Part shown: positions 59,671-64,000 of the stretch, one piece after another
Layout of the letters: each line of letters opens with the position of its first letter
How positions within the stretch are numbered: position 1 is the first letter of the stretch
DNA from: Tepidiformaceae bacterium
GTDB taxonomy: Bacteria > Chloroflexota > Dehalococcoidia > Tepidiformales > Tepidiformaceae
NCBI GenBank assembly: GCA_958295975.1
Contig: OY282446.1
Coordinates: forward strand, 1,217,289-1,281,288
Reading direction: 5' to 3'
DNA length: 64,000 bases
The notes under the pieces: model-generated
Seen by the model: the letters and a program-made list of their open reading frames with translations, nothing else
What the model was told of the DNA's origin: nothing
Databases searched by the model: none
Translations under genes and position numbers: made by a program

Positions 59671-60362
59671 GCGAACGATCCACTCGGGCGCGGGCTAGCC
59701 GTGCGCCGCGCGGGGCAGGGCATGGCGGCGGCGACCAGCTTGTAGCAGTACCCTTCAAACGCCCCGCCCAGGCTGATGGTCAGGAGCAGGCGGTGGTCAT
59801 CGGGGATGCCAGCGGCGCTCCGGTGGTATGTGCCCAATGCCGCGTCCCGGAGCAGCTCCTCGATTTCGGGATCGGTAACCCGAAGCCCGAAGTGCCGCCT
59901 GCCCAGATCGAATTGACACCGCACACGCGGCTGGTCGCGCCTGTCAGTCTCCACGCTCCAGTGCACTGTTGCGGGCTCCACGAGCGCAAGGGATTGCCCG
60001 ATGTCCCCGGACTGCACCTCGGCGAATGGAATGCGGGTGGGGCCGCCCAGTTCCAGAAGCGGGGGGCGTTCCTCGATCAACGCCTCCATCTCCTCGCGCA
60101 GCCGCGCCGGATCGTGCGCTTGCACCTTCGAGAACCCCTCGGGACCGAGGAGCACGTTCTCCCGCTGCCCCGGAATTGGAACCGGAGATCCCAGATCAAC
60201 GTCCACCAGATCGAGCAGGCCGAAGTGCCACGCCCCCCGCAATGGCACGGCGCTGCCGGACCGGTCGGGCACGGGACGCACCCAGCCGCGGCCGGGAACC
60301 AGTCCGGCCACGCAGCGCCCCCCTTCCCGGCGAGAGTTCGCGAGACAGAGAAACTCCGCCAT
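59550..60362 (-). CDS. Dual OB-domain-like protein, C-terminus probably frame-altered
   Basis: A 270-residue frame. The N-terminus matches proteins with two OB-like parts found near DUF488 genes: MAEFLCLANSRREGGRCVAG, then GWVRPVPDR. The core ends GAFEGYCYKLVAAAM, after which a low-complexity Arg/Ser tail continues on the opposite strand of the PPOx gene. A stop (TAG at 59697-59695) lies one frame away just after the core, so a single-base change may have lengthened the protein. The ATG at 60362 shares a base with the DUF488 stop (TGATG). Slightly lower GC. Confidence 0.65.
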   Translation of the reverse strand: MAEFLCLANSRREGGRCVAGLVPGRGWVRPVPDRSGSAVPLRGAWHFGLLDLVDVDLGSPVPIPGQRENVLLGPEGFSKVQAHDPARLREEMEALIEERPPLLELGGPTRIPFAEVQSGDIGQSLALVEPATVHWSVETDRRDQPRVRCQFDLGRRHFGLRVTDPEIEELLRDAALGTYHRSAAGIPDDHRLLLTISLGGAFEGYCYKLVAAAMPCPARRTASPRPSGSFAYSSRKGPSALRPRAEVSATTTALPRRSGSRWRSSSCELS

Positions 60363-60805
60363 CACAGGTGCTCAATGACGAGGCCGTTCCGCGCCATCGC
60401 CCGCAGCCCCTCGGCCACGAGCCTGCGGTGGCAGCGTTCGGGCGTGGCCTCGCTGCAGAGGAAACAGGTCCCTTCCTCCAGCAGCCGCCGGTCGAAGCGC
60501 GCGTAGGCGGCGCGCTCCTCCATGAGCCGCGAGAACCCGACCTCGTACTCCTCCCACGGACCGCCGTGCTTTTTGAAGGCGTCGAGCAACTCCCGCGTGG
60601 GGGCGAGTTCGGGCAGGTAAAGGTAATCCGCCCCCGCCAGCTCGCGGGTGAAGAACGCGAGGTCCTTCCGCTTGGCGAAGCCCGCGAGCTGCGACTGGTT
60701 GTTGAGGCGAATGTCGATCAGATGCCGCACGCCCGCCCCGCGCAGCAGGGTGAAGAACTCTTCCGCCGGCTTCTTCGTGAACCCAATCGTGTAGATCGCG
60801 GTCAT
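60362..60805 (-). CDS. DUF488-family protein (first copy)
   Basis: A 147-residue DUF488 protein: IYTIGFTKKPAEEFFTLLRG, HLIDIRLNNQSQLAGFAKR, and the Cys-rich end CFLCSEATPERCHRRLVAE. These conserved CxxC/ERCHR residues are typical of DUF488 and suggest a metal site or catalytic thiols; no activity is established that I know of. It overlaps the second DUF488 gene as ATGA and the dual-OB gene as TGATG, so all three are coupled. Confidence 0.88.
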   Translation of the reverse strand: MTAIYTIGFTKKPAEEFFTLLRGAGVRHLIDIRLNNQSQLAGFAKRKDLAFFTRELAGADYLYLPELAPTRELLDAFKKHGGPWEEYEVGFSRLMEERAAYARFDRRLLEEGTCFLCSEATPERCHRRLVAEGLRAMARNGLVIEHL

Positions 60806-61329
60806 GCCAGCTCCAACCGTCCCTGCAGCATTTGGGGGCGCTCGCGTTCGAATCGCGTCCGCACCTGCGCCTCCGACTCGATGGTACCGTCACGCCGGAG
60901 GTGGCGCACCGTGACGCCGCGCTCCCGCAACGTTCCCGCGAGCAGCCGCCAGCGGTGGCACCGGACGGGATCCTCCTCGGCGCACAGCAGGCACGCCAGC
61001 CCTTCCCCGGCGATTTCGAGCAGCAGCCCGATGCCGTCGAGGTAGAACGGCTGCCGCGCGATCGCCTCGTAGTCGGCGGCGCCGTCCGCGTGGTAGAGGT
61101 CGCGCCGTTCCGGTTTGCCGCCAAGCGAGTCGCCCATGAAGCGGTACCCGAACGGCTGACCCGCCGCCGCCTCCCGCAGCGATTCCCGCGAAAAGTGGGG
61201 AACCCAGCGGCTGTACGGATGCGAGCGGGTATCGACGAGCGTTCGCACGCCCGCCCCGGCGACGAGATCGAGAAACGCATCCAGCGCCAGATTGCTGTGG
61301 CCCACCGTGAGCGCGACCGGCCCGGGCAT
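60802..61329 (-). CDS. DUF488-family protein (second copy)
   Basis: A 175-residue DUF488 protein: LTVGHSNLALDAFLDLVAGA, TLVDTRSHPYSRWVPHFS, GYRFMGDSLGGKPERRDLY, and the end CLLCAEEDPVRCHRWRLLA. It is the longer type with a central GDSLGGKP segment, clearly distinct from the copy downstream (LIDIRLNNQSQLAGF), so the pair is divergent rather than a recent duplication. It heads the three-gene DUF488-DUF488-dual-OB operon. Confidence 0.9.
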   Translation of the reverse strand: MPGPVALTVGHSNLALDAFLDLVAGAGVRTLVDTRSHPYSRWVPHFSRESLREAAAGQPFGYRFMGDSLGGKPERRDLYHADGAADYEAIARQPFYLDGIGLLLEIAGEGLACLLCAEEDPVRCHRWRLLAGTLRERGVTVRHLRRDGTIESEAQVRTRFERERPQMLQGRLELA

Positions 61330-61343
61330 CGGTCCGCCGCCGC

Positions 61344-62546
61344 CTACCCCGTCGGGGGGCGCACGCGCGCGCCCAGAATCGTCTCCGGCGCCTCGCCGCC
61401 GACGGCGCGCACCGCCTCCGCGATGGCCTCCGCCTCCCCCAGGTTGAGCCCCTCGCGCGCCGCCACCGCCCGCGCGTGCGAACGCATGGGGCGCTCCAGC
61501 TCGCCGCGGAAGCGCGGCATCACGTAGCGCGCCAGCAGCTCGTGGCTCTCGCGCGTGCGGTCGGGCGGCGCGAACTCGTTGCCCATGAACAGGATGCCCC
61601 CGAAGCCGCCCCCGCTCTGCTCCCACAGCCGCCCGATGCCGGCGGCCACCTCGTCCGGCGACCCGAACAGCGCCCCCGCATGCTCCACGCACCACTCCGC
61701 GTAGTCCTCCGGCGCGCCCTCGTAGGCGAAGGGCCGCCCCAGCGTCCCCCCGATGTAGTGGCAATCGAACTCGAACAGGAGGTCGTTGACGTCGCGGCAG
61801 GCCTGCGCGCGGCTCTCGGCCACGTGGATGCGCGTCATCACGCGCCACTCGCGCCGGTCCATCGTCCCCCCGCGCGCGGCGGCGGCGTCCTCCGCCGTGC
61901 CCCACGTGCTCTTCAGCCCCGGGCCCAGCGGGCGGAAGTTGGCGCCGCTGAGCACGCCCGTGCCGTGCTTGCCCGCGATGGTCGCGCCCGCGGGCGAGGA
62001 GGTGGTGGCGATGTAGACGGGCACGCCTTCCTCGCGCCAGGGCTGCAGCTGGCAGGAGGCGTTCACGAGCTTGAACCAGCCCGGGCTCTCGTGCGTCACC
62101 TCCTCGCCCCGCAGCAGCCGCAGCACCACCCCCAGCCCCTCGTCCAGCCGCGGGCGCAGCTGCGTCGCCGTCAGCCCCAGCTGCGCGGTGTCCGGCGGCG
62201 TCGCCCCCGGCCCCACGCCCAGCATCACGCGCCCGCGCGTCAGCTGGTCCAGCAGCAGGATGCGCTCCGCCAGCATGTAGGGATGGTGGTAGGGCAGCGA
62301 AACCACGCCCGTGCCCAGCCGGATCGATTCCGTCTCGCGCGCCACGTGCGCGATGAACAGCTCCGGGCTGGAGATCGGCTCCCAGCCCGCCGAGTGGTGC
62401 TCGCCGATGAAGGCCTCGTCGTAGCCCAGCTCGTCCAGCCACTGCAGCGTGCGCACGTCGCGCCGGATGGTCAGCCCCATGCTCTCGCGCACGGGGTGGT
62501 AGGGGGCCATGAAGATGCCGAACCTGAGCCGCCAGGGGAGGTCCAT
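61344..62546 (-). CDS. LLM-class (luciferase-like) flavin-dependent oxidoreductase
   Basis: A 400-residue bacterial-luciferase-like monooxygenase with the TIM-barrel signatures FGIFMAPYHPVRES, DELGYDEAFIGEHHSAGWEP, LGTGVVSLPYHHPYMLAERI and DQLTRGRVMLGVGPGA. Uses FMN or F420 to oxidise an unknown substrate. The full length is normal. It precedes the DUF488 operon by 14 bases, but functional linkage is not evident. Confidence 0.93.
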   Translation of the reverse strand: MDLPWRLRFGIFMAPYHPVRESMGLTIRRDVRTLQWLDELGYDEAFIGEHHSAGWEPISSPELFIAHVARETESIRLGTGVVSLPYHHPYMLAERILLLDQLTRGRVMLGVGPGATPPDTAQLGLTATQLRPRLDEGLGVVLRLLRGEEVTHESPGWFKLVNASCQLQPWREEGVPVYIATTSSPAGATIAGKHGTGVLSGANFRPLGPGLKSTWGTAEDAAAARGGTMDRREWRVMTRIHVAESRAQACRDVNDLLFEFDCHYIGGTLGRPFAYEGAPEDYAEWCVEHAGALFGSPDEVAAGIGRLWEQSGGGFGGILFMGNEFAPPDRTRESHELLARYVMPRFRGELERPMRSHARAVAAREGLNLGEAEAIAEAVRAVGGEAPETILGARVRPPTG

Positions 62547-62608
62547 CGCGCGCCCAGTCTACGCGCCCGCGCTTGCCGTCGCGCCCCGCGCCCGCCATGA
62601 TCGCGGCC

Positions 62609-63097
62609 ATGCCCGACTTCGCCGCCGCCGCCCCCGTCGAGCCCGCGAAGCGCGACGCCGTGCACGAACGCGGGACGCGCCCGCCCGCCCCCGCCGACCG
62701 CCATGGCGTCGCGCGGCTGCTCCTGCTCGTGGCCGTGGGGGCGCTCCTCGGCGCGGCCCTGCTCGCGCTCGCCTTCCAGTCGCGCGCCAGCTGGGCGGAG
62801 GCGCGCGATTGGGTCGTGCCCGTGACCGTGCCCCTTTACGCCCTCGGCGGCGTCGCCCTCGCCTCGCTCGCACTGCGCCGCGCCTGGATGGCGGCGTCGG
62901 GGGGCCTCGTCTTCCTCGGCCTCGCCGTCGCCCTCACCGGCTTCAACCTCTGGCGCGCGGCCCTCACGAGCGGCCCCGACGGCCTGCGTGACGGCCTCTC
63001 CATCGCCGCCGCCGTCTGTCTGACGCTCGCCATCGCCGCCTTCCTCGGGGCCGCGGCCTGGGTGGAGACGCGCCGCCCCGCGCCTCCGCCCGCGTAG
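62609..63097 (+). CDS. Four-helix membrane protein of unknown function
   Basis: A 162-residue protein: a polar N-terminus of ~35 residues, then four hydrophobic helices (LLLLVAVGALLGAALLALAF; VPVTVPLYALGGVALASLAL; GLVFLGLAVALTGFNLW; LSIAAAVCLTLAIAAFLGAA). ATGs at 62573 and 62597 are alternative starts; 62609 is a guess. No family recognised. It is 2 bases before the DUF2277 gene, so the two may be co-transcribed. Confidence 0.6.
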   Translation: MPDFAAAAPVEPAKRDAVHERGTRPPAPADRHGVARLLLLVAVGALLGAALLALAFQSRASWAEARDWVVPVTVPLYALGGVALASLALRRAWMAASGGLVFLGLAVALTGFNLWRAALTSGPDGLRDGLSIAAAVCLTLAIAAFLGAAAWVETRRPAPPPA

Positions 63098-63099
63098 CC

Positions 63100-63309
63100 G
63101 TGTGCCGCAGCATCAAGCGCCTGCGCGGCCCCGACGGCATCGCCGGGGACGACGCCGTGCGCGAGGCCGCGCTCCAGTACGTGCGCAAGGTGAGCGGCTT
63201 CCGTGCCCCCGCGCGCCGCAACGCCGACGCCTTCGAGCAGGCCGTCGCGGAGGTGGCCGGGACGACGCGCCGCCTGCTGGAGGCCGTCAGCCCCCCGCCC
63301 CGCCCGTAG
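63100..63309 (+). CDS. DUF2277-family protein
   Basis: A 69-residue protein with the DUF2277 start MCRSIKRLRGPDG and the following helices EAALQYVRKVSGFRAPARRN. GTG start. DUF2277 has no known function. Its last 23 bases overlap the end of lipB on the other strand. Confidence 0.85.
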   Translation: MCRSIKRLRGPDGIAGDDAVREAALQYVRKVSGFRAPARRNADAFEQAVAEVAGTTRRLLEAVSPPPRP

Positions 63310-63973
63310 CGGGGACCGTCTCGCAGTCCAGCGCGCGCGCGAACTGGCGCGTGAACGCCTCCGCCGCCTGCGCCACCGTCACGGGCCGGCCCGCCTCCGC
63401 CGACAGGCTCGTCATCTCCGCGTCCGCCAGCCCGCAGGGGTTCATGAGCGCGATGTGCCCCATGTCCGGGGCCACGTTCAGGGCGGCCCCGTGCATGGAG
63501 ACGAAGCGCCGCACGTGCAGCCCCACGGAGCCGATCTTGCGCCCGCCCGTCCACACGCCGCGCGCGCACTCGTGCCGCCCCCCTTCCACCCCCCACTCCG
63601 CCAGCGCCCCGATCATCGTCTCCTCCAGCGCCGCCACGTAATCCACCACGCCCACGCCCCAGGCGCGCAGGTCGATGATGCCGTAGGCCACCAGCTGCCC
63701 GGGCCCGTGGTAGGTGATGTCGCCCCCGCGCTCCGTGCGCGCCAGCGCGATGCCGCGCGCCCGCACCTGCTCCACCGGCGCGCGCAGGCTCGGCTCGGGG
63801 CGGTTCCGTCCCAGCGTGAACACGGGCCGGTGCTCCGTGAGCAGCAGCGTATCGGCGCCCTCGCCGCGGACGCGCTCCGCCTGCAGCCGCCGCTGCAGCG
63901 CGTGGACCTCGTCGTAGTCGGTGAGCCCCAGGTCGCGCACCACGACGCGGCGGCGGGAAGGCGCGGACGGCAT
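63287..63973 (-). CDS. lipB: Octanoyl-[acyl-carrier-protein]:protein transferase LipB
   Basis: A 228-residue lipoyl(octanoyl) transferase. It moves octanoyl from acyl carrier protein to lipoyl domains, the first step of lipoate synthesis. Motifs are EHRPVFTLGRN, TERGGDITYHGPGQLVAYGI, GRKIGSVGLHV (catalytic Lys) and LMNPCGL (catalytic Cys). The ATG follows TACGCT by 7 bases. It converges on DUF2277 with a 23-base overlap. No lipA is seen before the window edge. Confidence 0.96.
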   Translation of the reverse strand: MPSAPSRRRVVVRDLGLTDYDEVHALQRRLQAERVRGEGADTLLLTEHRPVFTLGRNRPEPSLRAPVEQVRARGIALARTERGGDITYHGPGQLVAYGIIDLRAWGVGVVDYVAALEETMIGALAEWGVEGGRHECARGVWTGGRKIGSVGLHVRRFVSMHGAALNVAPDMGHIALMNPCGLADAEMTSLSAEAGRPVTVAQAAEAFTRQFARALDCETVPATGGAGG

Positions 63974-63986
63974 GGCTCCAAGCGTA
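63974..63986 (-). promoter_or_regulatory. Leaderless-type -10 box for lipB
   Basis: TACGCT on the minus strand (63986-63981), a 7-base spacer, then ATG at 63973. Confidence 0.5.
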
Positions 63987-64000
63987 CCGAATGCGCCCGC

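Overview
The window is uniformly GC-rich (about 70% or more by eye). Genes are packed edge to edge, and no gap without a gene exceeds about 210 bases. The housekeeping genes (tuf, rpmG, secE, nusG, pyrG, clpS, nth, folE, lipB) together with DUF4012, DUF5667, dual-OB/DUF488 and leucine-rich-repeat proteins suggest a Chloroflexota bacterium, perhaps of the Dehalococcoidia. This is inference from gene content; there is no rRNA here to settle it. No CRISPR array, insertion sequence or rRNA was seen. Four tRNAs are present: Thr-TGT, Tyr-GTA, Thr-GGT and Gln-CTG.

Layout. 1-5.1 kb: end of a metallo-beta-lactamase-fold gene, a DUF433/PIN-like toxin-antitoxin pair, folE, radC, a LysM protein, and a small cluster containing a phage head-tail-adaptor-like gene. 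5.1-10.8 kb: Rieske oxygenase, membrane glycosyltransferase, htpX, NUDIX and DM13 genes. 10.8-13.0 kb: a compact restriction-modification locus (C5 methyltransferase, Vsr, candidate endonuclease). 13.0-21.6 kb: HxlR-SCP2 regulator, a TrkA-type protein, two tRNAs, a sulfatase fused to leucine-rich repeats, and an ECF sigma/VWA operon. 21.7-24.7 kb: an operon coding a STAS-GHKL ATPase, a DUF4325 protein and a DUF2779 nuclease. 24.8-27.4 kb: tRNA-Thr-tuf-rpmG-secE-nusG. 27.4-36.6 kb: lipoprotein, DsbA-like protein, DUF4012, a DNA glycosylase/SufE/rhodanese operon, and a second ECF sigma/DUF5667 pair. 36.7-48.4 kb: pyrG, SDR, RDD-family protein, nth, a SelD read through an in-frame TGA, an atypical response regulator, clpS and a lone phage portal gene. 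48.4-64 kb: epoxide hydrolase, an AT-rich nuclease-like island with a methyltransferase remnant, a catabolic-looking set (nitroreductase, crotonase, Gfo/Idh/MocA, NTF2-like, 3-hydroxyisobutyrate dehydrogenase-like, Old-Yellow-Enzyme-like, LLM flavin oxidoreductase), a methyltransferase-nuclease fusion, a DUF488/DUF488/dual-OB operon, and lipB.

Two signals run across the window. First, many genes have a TANNNT -10 box ending only 6-8 bases before the start codon, which implies leaderless mRNAs. Second, operon genes overlap as GTGA, ATGA or TGATG, and several convergent pairs share a four-base stop overlap such as CTAG. The most notable single genes are selD (selenocysteine at codon 17), the STAS-GHKL/DUF4325/DUF2779 operon, the sulfatase-LRR fusion, and the scattered phage-type genes.
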